A DNA stretch of 64,000 bases from Desulfospira joergensenii DSM 10085 (GCF_000420085.1 NZ_ATUG01000003.1:186001-250000), one strand, 5' to 3'. Shown: positions 53,030-62,940, numbered from the stretch's first letter. A program made the numbers and translations. Notes: generated by a model not told the origin, from the letters alone.

Positions 53030-53767
53030 ATGAGGCTTCAAAAATATATGGCCCATGCCGGGGTCTGCTCCAGGCGGAAAGCCGAAGCCCATATTCTTGA
53101 CGGCCGGGTGGAGGTAAACGGAAAAATCGTCACCACCCTGGGTACCCAGGTCGATCCCGGCAAGGACCGGGTAAGGTTTGATAAAAAGCCGGTAAAGCCC
53201 CCCGGGAGATCCTCCCACACCTATATCCTGGTCAACAAGCCCAGGGGAATCGTCACCTCCTGTGCCCAGGAAAAAACCCGGATCATTTTGGAACTTGTTC
53301 CTGTAAAGCAGAGGGTGTATCCCGTGGGGAGGCTGGATAAGGACTCGGAAGGCCTGGTTCTGCTTACCGACGACGGTGAGCTCCACAACAGGCTCTCGCA
53401 CCCCTCCCATGACCATGAAAAGGAATACCGGGTCACGACTCTATATCCGATAAAGGATCAGGCCTTGGAGACCATGGCCGGAGGCATGGTTATTGACGGA
53501 ACCAGGACCCGGAAGGCCAAAGTCAGACGCCTGGGCAAAAACGAATTCAGGATCATCCTGAAACAGGGTCTCAACCGGCAGATCCGGAAGATGGTGGGCA
53601 AGACCGGGAACCGGGTGGAGCGCCTGCTGCGGACCCGGATGGCAAATCTCACCCTCGGCCGCCTGAAACCGGGACAATGGCGCCACCTGAGCCGGGAAGA
53701 GATCCGGCAGTTAACCGATAATTCCGATGCCCACGGCCGTTCTGATCTTGTCCAGAAAGGGTCCTGA
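53030..53767 (+). CDS. rluB: 23S rRNA pseudouridine synthase, RluB/RsuA family
   Basis: A 245-residue pseudouridine synthase. The S4 RNA-binding domain (about 1-60; RLQKYMAHAGVCSRRKAE) is followed by the catalytic domain with Asp in GRLDKDSEGLVLLT and RQIRKM. RluB is favoured over RsuA by sequence feel only. The ATG at 53030 lies one base after the argJ stop. Its 3' end overlaps the convergent trpS by 57 bases. Confidence 0.92.
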   Translation: MRLQKYMAHAGVCSRRKAEAHILDGRVEVNGKIVTTLGTQVDPGKDRVRFDKKPVKPPGRSSHTYILVNKPRGIVTSCAQEKTRIILELVPVKQRVYPVGRLDKDSEGLVLLTDDGELHNRLSHPSHDHEKEYRVTTLYPIKDQALETMAGGMVIDGTRTRKAKVRRLGKNEFRIILKQGLNRQIRKMVGKTGNRVERLLRTRMANLTLGRLKPGQWRHLSREEIRQLTDNSDAHGRSDLVQKGS

Positions 53768-54721
53768 AAATTCTCTGGCCTTGAGCGCCCCTGCCCGGAG
53801 GATGGTTTCTATGTCCCCGGGGTTTTGTACCAGTTCATCGTAAGCCTTGCGGGGTTGTTTTAGGATTTCATTGATATATTCGAACAATTCCTGCTTCATG
53901 GTTCCCCAGGCAATGCCCTTGCTGTAGCGGGCCTTCATTGTTTTGGCCTCATCTTCCGTGGCAAAGGCCCGGTATATGGAGAAGAGAGTGCAGGTTTCAG
54001 GATCCTTGGGCTCATCCGGGCCCAGGGAATTGGTCTGGATCTTCATGATCATCTTTCTCAGACGTTTTTCCGTATCAAACAGGGGGATGAAGTTGTTGTA
54101 GCTCTTGCTCATCTTTCTTCCGTCCAGGCCCGAAAGAACGGCGGAACTCTCATCCACGACCACCTCGGGCAGGATAAACAACTTCTTATACAGGTGGTTG
54201 AAGCGGGCTGCAATATCCCGGGTCATTTCCAGGTGCTGAACCTGGTCCTTCCCCACGGGTACCTTTCTGGCGTTGAACATGAGGATATCGGCGGCCATGA
54301 GAATGGGATAGGAGAAAAGCCCCATGGTGATTCCCTTGTCCGGGTCCTTGTTTCCGTCTTCTTCATTCTCCTGGACAGATGCTTTGTAGGCATGGGCCCG
54401 GTTCATGAGTCCCTTGGCGGTCAGACAGGTCAGGATCCAGGTCAGTTCCGGGATTTCAGGGATATCGGACTGGCGGTAAAATACGCAGTTTTCATGGTCA
54501 AGTCCCAGGGCGATCCAGGCTGCGGCAATCTCCAGGGAAGATTGTTTTCTTTTCTTGGGGTCGTGATTTTTAATCAGGGAATGATAGTCGGCCAGAAAAT
54601 AATAGGAAGTCAGGTCCGGGTTTCTGCTGGATTCGACGGCAGGACGGATGGCACCCACATAATTGCCCAGATGGGGAGTTCCGCTGGTGGTGATGCCTGT
54701 GAGAAAATCTGCGTTTTTCAT
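53711..54721 (-). CDS. trpS: Tryptophanyl-tRNA synthetase
   Basis: Class I synthetase, 336 residues. The HIGH-type motif is TTSGTPHLGNYVGA and the KMSKS motif is GRKMSKSYNN. Length is normal. It is transcribed leftward and its last 57 bases are also the end of rluB on the other strand. Confidence 0.96.
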   Translation of the reverse strand: MKNADFLTGITTSGTPHLGNYVGAIRPAVESSRNPDLTSYYFLADYHSLIKNHDPKKRKQSSLEIAAAWIALGLDHENCVFYRQSDIPEIPELTWILTCLTAKGLMNRAHAYKASVQENEEDGNKDPDKGITMGLFSYPILMAADILMFNARKVPVGKDQVQHLEMTRDIAARFNHLYKKLFILPEVVVDESSAVLSGLDGRKMSKSYNNFIPLFDTEKRLRKMIMKIQTNSLGPDEPKDPETCTLFSIYRAFATEDEAKTMKARYSKGIAWGTMKQELFEYINEILKQPRKAYDELVQNPGDIETILRAGALKAREFSGPFLDKIRTAVGIGIIG

Positions 54722-54782
54722 TTTTATAGGGTCCTAAAATTGGGTTTGGGTATGAATTGGGGAAGTATCAAAAACCCAGGGT

Positions 54783-57458
54783 TTAATCAATCAATTTATT
54801 GGCCCTGGCATACTCTTGGGCAAAGGCGAGCTCCTTTTTCTTTGTGGCCAGCTTTCCGTCCAGTTTGGCGTTCAGGACCCGGTTGATGATTTCAGTATAG
54901 ACCGGACCGGGTCTGATTCCGAGTCCAAGAAGGTCCCGGCCCCGGATCAGGGGCTTGACATGCCGGTGGTGGGTATAGAATTTGGAGATGTCTTTTCTGA
55001 TGGTTTCCTTTTTGGTCAGGGCCATCATATAGAGGATAAACTCGGTTTTAAAGTTAATCAGTCCCCAGTAAAGCTCCTGCCGGGTCAGAGGATAACTCTC
55101 CTCAATCAGAGATAGCCGGTTTTCTGCCTTATACCTCTTTTCGAGCATCAGGGCCCTCTCATTCACCGAAAGGATCAGCCGGTTGCAGATCTCTTCGCAG
55201 ACCTGAAAGGAGCATCGGTGGAGCAGGGCCATGAAATAGACCGCCCACCTGGGATAGTCCGGGTCGACATAGAGCAGGTCATGCCAGGTCAGGGCCTTGT
55301 TTACGGATTCAAAAAGGCCGTAAATGTTGGGGGTAATGTTCAGACTGGGGTGAATCACCTTTTCAAGCCCGTAGGACTCGAGAATCCGGATGGCCGGGAT
55401 GGGGTTCTCCTCACTGAAGATCTGTTTGAGTTCCGACAGCACCCGGATGCCGCTCAGGTTTTTAAAACAGTCTATCTTTATGGCGTTTTTAATAAGATTT
55501 GAGGTGACCTTTCCGATTTTGAATCCAAACCGGTTTGAAAATTTGACGGCCCTGAAAATACGGGTGGGGTCTTCCACAAAGCTTAAGTTATGGATGATTC
55601 GTATGGTTTTGTCTTTAATGTCCCGGCTTGCCCCGAAATAATCGATCATGATGCCGAAATGATCCGGATCCAGGGAAATGGCCAGGGTGTTGATGGTAAA
55701 ATCACGCCTGGCCAGATCCATCTTGATGGAGCTTTGTTCAACAATGGGAAGGGCTGCCGGCATGGTATAATATTCCAGCCGGGCCGAGGCCACATCCACC
55801 TTGAAGTTGTCGGGAAATAAGATCACGGCCGTACCGAATTTTTTATAGGTATTGACCCGGCATTCCATGGTTTCGGCAAAATGTCTGGCAAAGGCAATGC
55901 CGTCTCCCTCCACCACAATGTCTATGTCGTCAATGGAGCGGTTCAGGAGCAGGTCCCGGACAAATCCGCCCACAACATAGGTATTCAGCCCCATTTCTTT
56001 TCCGGTTCTGCCGATGTTTTTCAGAAGTTCCAGGGTGTGCCGGTCCAGGCGCTGGTCCAGGATATTGTCCACCTGCCGCTCCCGGGCGTGATGGCGCTGG
56101 GAGATGATCTGCTCAGACTCTTTCAGGGCTTTATTGTGCTGGACTAGGTAGGAGAGAAGGTCCGTGCGGGTAATCACCCCCTGTATCTTTCCCTTTTCAA
56201 TAACCGGGACGATTCTCAGCTTTTCCTCCATGATCCTCTGTTCGATTTCAGATATCTTGGACCCAGGGGAGACAAAAGAGCCTTCAGAGTTCATATACTC
56301 TTCAACCGGCTGATTTTCCAGCTTGTGGAAAAGGGTTTTTTCAGCCACCTGCCGGGTGATATACCCTTCATAGGCATTGCTTTTCGGGTCAACTACGATC
56401 AGGGTATTGAGATTGTAGCGGGTCATCCGCCTGGCTGCCTCTTGGCAGCTTGCCCGGGGGGCAATGGTAATGGCCGGGGATGTCATGAGAGATCTGGCGA
56501 TTTGGACGGGTTTGACATCTTTTTTCAGACGGTCGATGAGCATGTGTTCAACCTGGGTCAGGGTTTTGTTGTCCACCTTGGCCGAAGCCGCAAAGGCGTG
56601 TCCCCCTCCTCCGAAACCGGCCAGGATTTTCCCTGCATCTACTTCCGGCAGCCGGTTCCTGGCGATGATATTCACCTTGTTTCCCATGAGAACAATGGCA
56701 AAAAACAGGTCCAGGCTTTCCATCCTCATGATTTTCTGGACAATGGATGCCAGGTCAGTGACGTATTCAGAGGCCGAGATGGTGGAGATGTGAACATCTA
56801 CCCCGTTGATTTTGTGGACGGTCATCTCGTTGAGAAGTTCGTTGAGCCAGGTGACCTGCTCGGTTTTGATTTCCCTGACCACCAGGCTGACAATGGTATT
56901 GATGCTGGCGCCGCAGGAGAGCAGATACCCGGCCTGGTTAAAATCGGCCCGGGTTGTGGAGGAATGGGTAAAAAGACCGGTGTCTTCATAAATTCCCAGG
57001 GCCATGACCGTGGCCTCTTCCGCTGTGGGAAGGATCTTTTTTTCCTGGAGGATCTCACTTAAAATCGTGGTGGTGGATCCGTAATTTTTAATGACCGAGT
57101 AGTGGCCGGCCACATCACCGGGCAGGGAAGGGTGGTGGTCGTAGATATGAACGGTCAGGTCTTTTTTATCCAGGAGTTCTGACACTCCGGTCAACCGGTT
57201 TCTTTGTCGGGTATCCACCAGAACCAGGGTGGTGGTGGCACTGAAATCGATCTTTCCGGGTTCAGCCATGTTAAAGAGGTAGCTCATGGAGCTGATGAAA
57301 AAGTCCCTGAGACTCTTTTCCTGGGATCCGGGAAAAATGATCACGCTGTCGGGATAAAGCTTTTGGGCCGCCAGCATGGCCCCGATGGCATCGTAATCCG
57401 CATTTACATGGCTGGTGATGACTGTTGGAACCTGGATAATCTGTTTTTTCCCGGACAA
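54783..57458 (-). CDS. DHH-CBS-tRNA nucleotidyltransferase fusion, probable A-adding enzyme
   Basis: An 891-residue fusion. Residues about 1-310 form a DHH/DHHA1 phosphoesterase (NADYDAIGA, YDHHPS, GFGGGGHAFAA). Two CBS domains follow (about 320-440). The C-terminal part (about 480-891) is a class II nucleotidyltransferase with GGFVRDLLLNRSIDDIDIV, RRDFTINTLA and DPTRIFRAVKFS. This layout matches deltaproteobacterial enzymes described as A-adding partners of separate CC-adding enzymes. The start is TTG with AGGAG upstream. The three tRNA genes here already encode CCA, so the role is repair or end maintenance. Confidence 0.92.
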   Translation of the reverse strand: MSGKKQIIQVPTVITSHVNADYDAIGAMLAAQKLYPDSVIIFPGSQEKSLRDFFISSMSYLFNMAEPGKIDFSATTTLVLVDTRQRNRLTGVSELLDKKDLTVHIYDHHPSLPGDVAGHYSVIKNYGSTTTILSEILQEKKILPTAEEATVMALGIYEDTGLFTHSSTTRADFNQAGYLLSCGASINTIVSLVVREIKTEQVTWLNELLNEMTVHKINGVDVHISTISASEYVTDLASIVQKIMRMESLDLFFAIVLMGNKVNIIARNRLPEVDAGKILAGFGGGGHAFAASAKVDNKTLTQVEHMLIDRLKKDVKPVQIARSLMTSPAITIAPRASCQEAARRMTRYNLNTLIVVDPKSNAYEGYITRQVAEKTLFHKLENQPVEEYMNSEGSFVSPGSKISEIEQRIMEEKLRIVPVIEKGKIQGVITRTDLLSYLVQHNKALKESEQIISQRHHARERQVDNILDQRLDRHTLELLKNIGRTGKEMGLNTYVVGGFVRDLLLNRSIDDIDIVVEGDGIAFARHFAETMECRVNTYKKFGTAVILFPDNFKVDVASARLEYYTMPAALPIVEQSSIKMDLARRDFTINTLAISLDPDHFGIMIDYFGASRDIKDKTIRIIHNLSFVEDPTRIFRAVKFSNRFGFKIGKVTSNLIKNAIKIDCFKNLSGIRVLSELKQIFSEENPIPAIRILESYGLEKVIHPSLNITPNIYGLFESVNKALTWHDLLYVDPDYPRWAVYFMALLHRCSFQVCEEICNRLILSVNERALMLEKRYKAENRLSLIEESYPLTRQELYWGLINFKTEFILYMMALTKKETIRKDISKFYTHHRHVKPLIRGRDLLGLGIRPGPVYTEIINRVLNAKLDGKLATKKKELAFAQEYARANKLID

Positions 57459-57512
57459 AGATTAACTCCTGTTGAATTCAGATGATGAAATTTATATACT
57501 ATCCCTTAAAAT

Positions 57513-57540
57513 TTTACAAATGAACCGATTCTGGTATAAT
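57513..57540 (+). promoter_or_regulatory. Sigma-70 promoter of pilC-pilS
   Basis: TTTACA (57513-57518), 16 bases, then consensus TATAAT (57535-57540), about 60 bases before the pilC ATG. In contrast to pilA, no -24/-12 element is seen here. Confidence 0.72.
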
Positions 57541-57601
57541 ACCCCCGTAGGACTTTACCAGGAGGATTGAATATACCAGGATCTTAAAAAAAGGAAAGCC
57601 C

Positions 57602-58813
57602 ATGCCGGACATCTATCAGTGGAAAGGTAAAAACCCCAAGGGCAGAAAGGTCAAGGGGGAAATGGAGGCCGAGAATCCGGATCAGGTGGCCTCTAGTCTC
57701 GCCAGGCGTAAAATAACCCCTTCCAGGATACGGAAAAAGCCAAAAGACATTTTAGAGAACGTCGAGTTTCTCCAGCCCAAGGTCAAAGAAAAAGATGTCA
57801 TCATCTTCTGCCGGCAGTTTGCCACCATGATCGATGCGGGCCTGCCCCTGCTCCAATGCCTGGATATCCTCCAGTCCCAGCAGGAGAACCCGACTTTTAA
57901 GAAAAATCTCAAGAAAATCAAGGAGTCCGTGGAATCCGGGGAGACCTTTGCGGATTCCCTGAGGAAATTCCCCAAGGTTTTCAATGAGTTGTTCATCAAT
58001 ATGATTGCCGCCGGAGAGGCCGGGGGTATCCTGGATGTGATCCTGGGAAGGCTGTCCGCCTATATGGAAAAGATGGCCAAGCTGAAAAAACAGGTCAAGG
58101 GTGCCATGACCTACCCGGCCATTACCATTTTCGTGGCCATCATTGTCGTAACCATTATCCTGGTGTTTGTCATTCCCGTATTTGACAAGATGTTCAAGGA
58201 TATGGGATCCAGCCTGCCTACCCCCACCCTGCTTGTGGTGGCCTTGAGTGATTTTGTCGTTGCCAAGATCTGGTATATCCTCGGCGCAACCGTTGGAGCT
58301 GTGTTCTTCCTTAAACGGTTCTACAAGACAAAAAAAGGCCGGGTCATCATGGATGATCTCTTTCTCAGGATGCCCGTCATCGGAATTCTTATCAGAAAAG
58401 TGGCCGTGGCCAAGTTTACACGGACCACATCCACCATGATCTCCAGTGGGGTGTCTATCCTGGAGGCCTTGGACATTGTTGGTAAAACAGCAGGAAACAA
58501 GGTCGTTGAGTTTGCCATAAAAGACGTTAAAACCGGGATCTCCGAGGGGCGCTCCATGGCAGACCCCCTCCTGGAAAGCGGTGTCTTTCCTTCCATGGTA
58601 TGCTCCATGATTGCCGTGGGGGAATCCACCGGAGCCCTGGATGCCATGATGGAAAAGATTGCCGACTTTTATGACGAGGAGGTGGATCAGGCCGTAAAAA
58701 CCCTCACCGATATGATCGAGCCTTTCATGCTGGTGTTCCTGGGGGTTGTGGTGGGGGGGCTTGTTATTGCCATGTACCTTCCCATATTTTCCATGGCAGG
58801 TTCCGTTGGTTAA
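57602..58813 (+). CDS. pilC: Type IV pilus inner-membrane platform protein PilC
   Basis: GspF-family platform protein of 403 residues on which the PilB/PilT motors act. It has two GspF domains (about 70-195 and 270-395), three membrane helices (near 170-195, 220-240 and 375-395), and GAMTYPAITIFVAI plus the second repeat AVAKFTRTTSTMISSGVSILEAL. AGGA lies seven bases before the ATG. Its usual neighbours pilB and pilD are absent; instead a TNT fusion gene diverges and pilS follows. Confidence 0.96.
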   Translation: MPDIYQWKGKNPKGRKVKGEMEAENPDQVASSLARRKITPSRIRKKPKDILENVEFLQPKVKEKDVIIFCRQFATMIDAGLPLLQCLDILQSQQENPTFKKNLKKIKESVESGETFADSLRKFPKVFNELFINMIAAGEAGGILDVILGRLSAYMEKMAKLKKQVKGAMTYPAITIFVAIIVVTIILVFVIPVFDKMFKDMGSSLPTPTLLVVALSDFVVAKIWYILGATVGAVFFLKRFYKTKKGRVIMDDLFLRMPVIGILIRKVAVAKFTRTTSTMISSGVSILEALDIVGKTAGNKVVEFAIKDVKTGISEGRSMADPLLESGVFPSMVCSMIAVGESTGALDAMMEKIADFYDEEVDQAVKTLTDMIEPFMLVFLGVVVGGLVIAMYLPIFSMAGSVG

Positions 58814-60119
58814 CCTGGCGTCTTCTCTTCGAAAAGATTCCTATTTTTTCCGCCAGCTCAAGTGGACCATTCTGGCCAGGATTATCTTTTCAGTTATCCT
58901 GGCCTTTTCCTGTCTGATATTTACAACAGGGAAGGGCTTTTCAATGCTGCCCCAGCCCTTTATGAGCCTCTATTATCTGGCTGCTGCTTTCCTGGCATTG
59001 TCCATCGGATATGCGGTCTGGCTCAAGTGGGGCAGTCATCTTCTGCCCCTGGCCTATGTGCAGATCATATTTGACAGTTTTGCAGTAACCGCTATTATCT
59101 TTCTCACCGGCAGTTTTAACTCGGTTTTCACCTTTCTTTACCTGGTGGTCATCATCTATTCGGCCATGCTTCTTCTTCGAAAGGGCAGTCTTCTCGTTGC
59201 AACCATTGCCAGCATTCAATACGGTATTCTCATTGAACTTGAATACTACAACTTCATACCGGCCGTTTGGAACCCTTCTCCCATCAGTGAGGATCCCGCC
59301 CATGTGATTTACCGGATCATCATCACCATAACCGCATTTTTTGCCGTTGCATTTCTGAGCGGGATCCTTTCCTTTCAATTGAAAATCGCCCGCCAGGATC
59401 TCAAGATTACCCAGGAACATTTGAAGCGGGTGGAAAAAATGGAGGCCATGGATGAGATGATTTCGGGCATTGCCCATGAAATTAAAAATCCCCTGGCCTC
59501 CCTGTCCGGTTCTATCCAAATGCTCCGGGAGGACACCCGGCCCGGCACCCATGAGGACAAACTCATGCAGATCATCCTCAGGGAGACGGAAAGACTCAAA
59601 AATATCGTCAATGACATTCGCTTGTTTGCAAAACCCAACAGGGCCGGGGCCGTTCCAGTGAATATCTCCGAGGCGGTTGAAGATGTGATCGCTCTTTTTC
59701 TGAATACCCCCCAGTGGAAACAGAGAATTGAACTCAACCCCGTTCTCGGGAAAGATCTTTACATAGACATTAACCCCATCCATCTGCAGCAGATTCTGTG
59801 GAACCTGATGAAGAATGCGGCTGAAGCCATACCCGGCAGGGGGAAAATTACCATCACCCTTGAATCTCCCAGGAATCAGAGAATTTATCTGGCCATCCAG
59901 GACAATGGAAAGGGAATTGATTCCAAGACTTCCCGCCAGATATTTGATCCCTTCTTCACCACCAAAGCCGAAGGAACCGGCTTGGGGCTTTCCATCATTC
60001 ACAGACTCATCCATACCTATGGGGGAATGATCGATTTTGATTCAATTCCGGGCAAAGGAAGTGTCTTTACCATTATCTTTAAAAATGCAAAATCACCTGA
60101 TTCACCAACAAAATCTTGA
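58806..60119 (+). CDS. pilS: PilS-type sensor histidine kinase
   Basis: A 437-residue kinase. The N-terminal half has about six membrane helices and no large periplasmic loop, as in PilS. The kinase core has the phospho-His in SGIAHEIKNPLASL, N box NLMKNAAEAI, DNGKGID and FFTTKAEGTGLGLSI. The start is read as TTG at 58806, overlapping the pilC end by eight bases. Its predicted partner PilR is 34 kb away. In Pseudomonas PilS senses PilA levels in the membrane; coupling to pilC here supports a pilus role. Confidence 0.9.
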   Translation: MVNLASSLRKDSYFFRQLKWTILARIIFSVILAFSCLIFTTGKGFSMLPQPFMSLYYLAAAFLALSIGYAVWLKWGSHLLPLAYVQIIFDSFAVTAIIFLTGSFNSVFTFLYLVVIIYSAMLLLRKGSLLVATIASIQYGILIELEYYNFIPAVWNPSPISEDPAHVIYRIIITITAFFAVAFLSGILSFQLKIARQDLKITQEHLKRVEKMEAMDEMISGIAHEIKNPLASLSGSIQMLREDTRPGTHEDKLMQIILRETERLKNIVNDIRLFAKPNRAGAVPVNISEAVEDVIALFLNTPQWKQRIELNPVLGKDLYIDINPIHLQQILWNLMKNAAEAIPGRGKITITLESPRNQRIYLAIQDNGKGIDSKTSRQIFDPFFTTKAEGTGLGLSIIHRLIHTYGGMIDFDSIPGKGSVFTIIFKNAKSPDSPTKS

Positions 60120-60145
60120 CAAATCCTCCTGATTCAAGCTATTTA
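60116..60145 (+). promoter_or_regulatory. Candidate promoter of lysS
   Basis: TTGACA (60116-60121), 18 bases, then TATTTA (60140-60145). The -35 overlaps the pilS stop codon. The leader before lysS would be about 75 bases. Confidence 0.5.
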
Positions 60146-60227
60146 TTCATGTTTTATCGTCTGAAAGACAGGATCGATAAAAAATTCACAAACGGACACC
60201 ACACAATTAGAGAAAGCATCAATATTT

Positions 60228-61706
60228 ATGGATAAAGAAAGCAGACTGATTCAGGTTCGAAAAGAAAAGATAAATGAACTAAAGGAAAAAGGGGTCAACC
60301 TATACCCCAATGATTTTAATACCGACGGATCCATTGCCCGTCTCAAGGAGATCATTGACCGGGATCCGGATTCCCTGGGGGAAGAGGGCCGGCAGTTCCA
60401 GGTAGCGGGCCGGATGATGGCCATCAACAAAATGGGAAAATCTTCCTTTATCCGGTTTAAGGACGGGTCGGATCAGATCCAGGCCTATCTGCAGAAAAAC
60501 ATATTGGGAGAAGAGACCTACGGCCTGTTCAAAAAACTGGATATCGGAGACTTTATCGGGGTCAAGGGTCCTCTATTTCAGACCCGTACCGGTGAATGGA
60601 CTCTTTTGGCCCAGGAATTCAGGCTTTTGAGCAAGGCTGTAAGACCCCTTCCTGAAAAATTTCACGGCATCAAAGATCCTGAAAAGAGGTACCGTCAAAG
60701 ATACCTGGATCTGATCATGAACGATGAATCCCGGGAGATCTTCCTGAAGAGAAGCCGGATCGTGGCGGCCATGCGAAGATTTTTCGAAGCAAAAGAGTTC
60801 ATGGAAGTGGAAACCCCCATGATGCAGCCTTTGGCAGGGGGAGCCGAAGCCACACCCTTTAAAACCTGGCACAATGCCCTGGGCATGGAGCTCTTCCTGA
60901 GGATTGCCCCGGAGCTTTACCTGAAGCGTCTGGTGGTGGGCGGTTTTGAACGGGTTTTTGAAATCAATCGGAATTTCCGGAACGAAGGGGTATCCACCCG
61001 GCACAACCCGGAATTTACCATGGTGGAGTTTTACCAGGCCTATGCCGATTACGAAGACCTCATGGACCTGACCGAGGAGATGTTTGAGGCCATTGTCAAT
61101 GAAGTGGCCGGGTCTAAAATCGTTGAATACCAGGGCCATTCCATTGATTTTTCCAGGGGATGGAAGAGGATTTCCATGATTGAATCCCTCTCCGCCATCG
61201 GTGGAATCGATCCTGCCATCCTCAAGGACACCCAGGCTCTGCTCGAATTTGCCGAAGCCAACCAGATCCAGATCACTAAAAAAGACAGGCACGGCAAGGT
61301 GCTGACCAAGCTCTTTGACGTTCTGGTCGAGCCCAAGCTGATCCAGCCTACATTTATCACCGGGTATCCTGTGGAGGTTTCTCCTTTGTCCCGGAAAAGC
61401 GAAACCGACCCTGAACTCACGGACCGGTTCGAACTCTTTATTGCCGGACGGGAAATTGCCAACGGATTTTCGGAAATCAATGATCCCGAAGATCAGCACA
61501 ATCGTTTTCTCATGCAGGTACGCCAGAGGGACGAAGGCAATTCCGAGGCCCATATCATGGATTCGGATTATGTGGAGGCCCTGGAATACGGCATGCCGCC
61601 TACAGCCGGAGAGGGGATCGGAATTGACCGCCTGGTTATGCTCTTGACAAATTCCGCTTCCATCCGGGAGGTCATCCTTTTTCCCCACATGAAAAAGAAC
61701 GCCTAG
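60228..61706 (+). CDS. lysS: Lysyl-tRNA synthetase, class II
   Basis: A 492-residue class II synthetase. An OB-fold anticodon-binding domain (about 55-150) precedes the catalytic core with motif 1 (VETPMMQP), motif 2 (FRNEGVSTRHNPEF) and motif 3 (GIGIDRLVMLL). All are intact. The ribosome site is weak. It is ten bases from the Lol permease gene. Confidence 0.97.
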   Translation: MDKESRLIQVRKEKINELKEKGVNLYPNDFNTDGSIARLKEIIDRDPDSLGEEGRQFQVAGRMMAINKMGKSSFIRFKDGSDQIQAYLQKNILGEETYGLFKKLDIGDFIGVKGPLFQTRTGEWTLLAQEFRLLSKAVRPLPEKFHGIKDPEKRYRQRYLDLIMNDESREIFLKRSRIVAAMRRFFEAKEFMEVETPMMQPLAGGAEATPFKTWHNALGMELFLRIAPELYLKRLVVGGFERVFEINRNFRNEGVSTRHNPEFTMVEFYQAYADYEDLMDLTEEMFEAIVNEVAGSKIVEYQGHSIDFSRGWKRISMIESLSAIGGIDPAILKDTQALLEFAEANQIQITKKDRHGKVLTKLFDVLVEPKLIQPTFITGYPVEVSPLSRKSETDPELTDRFELFIAGREIANGFSEINDPEDQHNRFLMQVRQRDEGNSEAHIMDSDYVEALEYGMPPTAGEGIGIDRLVMLLTNSASIREVILFPHMKKNA

Positions 61707-61716
61707 TGGCTACCTG

Positions 61717-62940
61717 ATGACCATTGAACTATTCATAGCCCGGAAATATCTCAAGGCCAAAAGAAAAGAAGGATTTATTTCCCTGATCACCTTCCTTTCC
61801 GTGGCCGGCGTGACCCTGGGGGTGATGGCCCTGGTCGTGGTGATTGCCGTCATGAGTGGGGCGGAAACCGAATTCAGGAAAAGAATACTGGGACTGGAGC
61901 CCCATATCCTCATCATGAATTACCAGGGCACCTTTGACAATTACCAGGGACTTCTGGACAAGTTAAAAACCAGTCCCCATATAATTGACACTTCTCCCAT
62001 CCTTTTTGGCCAGGCCATGATCCGGACAGGCCGGTCGTTTTCAGGGGTCATGGTCCGGGGAATATCGCCTGAACACGGGGCTTCCCTGATCAAAGGGTAT
62101 TCGGCGGCCCGGCTTGAAAAAGCCCTTGGACCGGATAAAACAAATGGAAATCTGCCCGGCATTATCCTTGGAAAGGAACTTGCCAATTCCGTGGGGGTCA
62201 TTGAAGGAGACAAACTCATCCTCATGTCCTCCAAGAGTTTTATTTCCCCCATCGGCCAGATCCCTTCCATGAAGCGTTTTGTCGTCAGGGGAACCTTTTC
62301 CTCGGGCATGTCCGAATATGACGGAATGCTGGCATATACCCGCCTCGACCAGGCCCAGGGCCTGGTTTCTTCCAAAGACAGGATCTCTGCCATCGGAATC
62401 TGGGTGGATGAGGTGTTCAAGGTGAAATCCATCCGGGAACAGGTTTTGAATTCCCTGGAGTATCCCTTTTATATCCGGGACTGGATGGATATCAACCACA
62501 GCCTATTCTCTGCCCTCAAGCTTGAAAAAACCGCCATGTTTATCATTTTGACCCTGATCATCCTGGTGGCCGCCTTTAATATCGCAAGCGCCCTGATCAT
62601 GATGGTCATGGACAAGACCAAGGAAATAGCCGTTTTAAAGGCCATGGGCGCCACCCGTGACATCATCCGGCGGATCTTCATGATCAAGGGGATGATCATC
62701 GGTTTTCTGGGCACGAGCCTTGGAACCGGTGCCGGGGTTCTGATCTGCTTTCTTCTGAAAAGATATGATTTTATCCGCCTGCCCCAGGCCTACCCCTTTT
62801 CAACCCTGCCCGTGGAACTGGAAGTTCCGGATGTGGTGGTGATCGCCTTGAGTTCTTTGGTGATCTGTTTTTTATCCACCTTGTATCCCTCCCATAAGGC
62901 ATCAAAAATGGATCCTGTGGAGGCCATCCGATATGGCTGA
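61717..62940 (+). CDS. lolC: Lipoprotein-releasing ABC permease (LolC/LolE type)
   Basis: A 407-residue permease that extracts outer-membrane lipoproteins and passes them to LolA. One membrane helix near the N-terminus (about 20-48) is followed by a large periplasmic domain (about 50-265) and three helices (near 270-300, 315-350, 370-392). The FtsX-like C-terminal core is clear. Only one permease gene is present, so it may form a homodimer. The next gene, lolD, overlaps by eight bases. Confidence 0.93.
   Translation: MTIELFIARKYLKAKRKEGFISLITFLSVAGVTLGVMALVVVIAVMSGAETEFRKRILGLEPHILIMNYQGTFDNYQGLLDKLKTSPHIIDTSPILFGQAMIRTGRSFSGVMVRGISPEHGASLIKGYSAARLEKALGPDKTNGNLPGIILGKELANSVGVIEGDKLILMSSKSFISPIGQIPSMKRFVVRGTFSSGMSEYDGMLAYTRLDQAQGLVSSKDRISAIGIWVDEVFKVKSIREQVLNSLEYPFYIRDWMDINHSLFSALKLEKTAMFIILTLIILVAAFNIASALIMMVMDKTKEIAVLKAMGATRDIIRRIFMIKGMIIGFLGTSLGTGAGVLICFLLKRYDFIRLPQAYPFSTLPVELEVPDVVVIALSSLVICFLSTLYPSHKASKMDPVEAIRYG

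Noticed and set aside
58941-60014. A 357-codon open frame opposite pilS
   Set aside because: Antisense of a histidine kinase with all boxes intact.
60573-61688. A 371-codon open frame opposite lysS
   Set aside because: Shadow of a complete class II synthetase; no ribosome site or domain.
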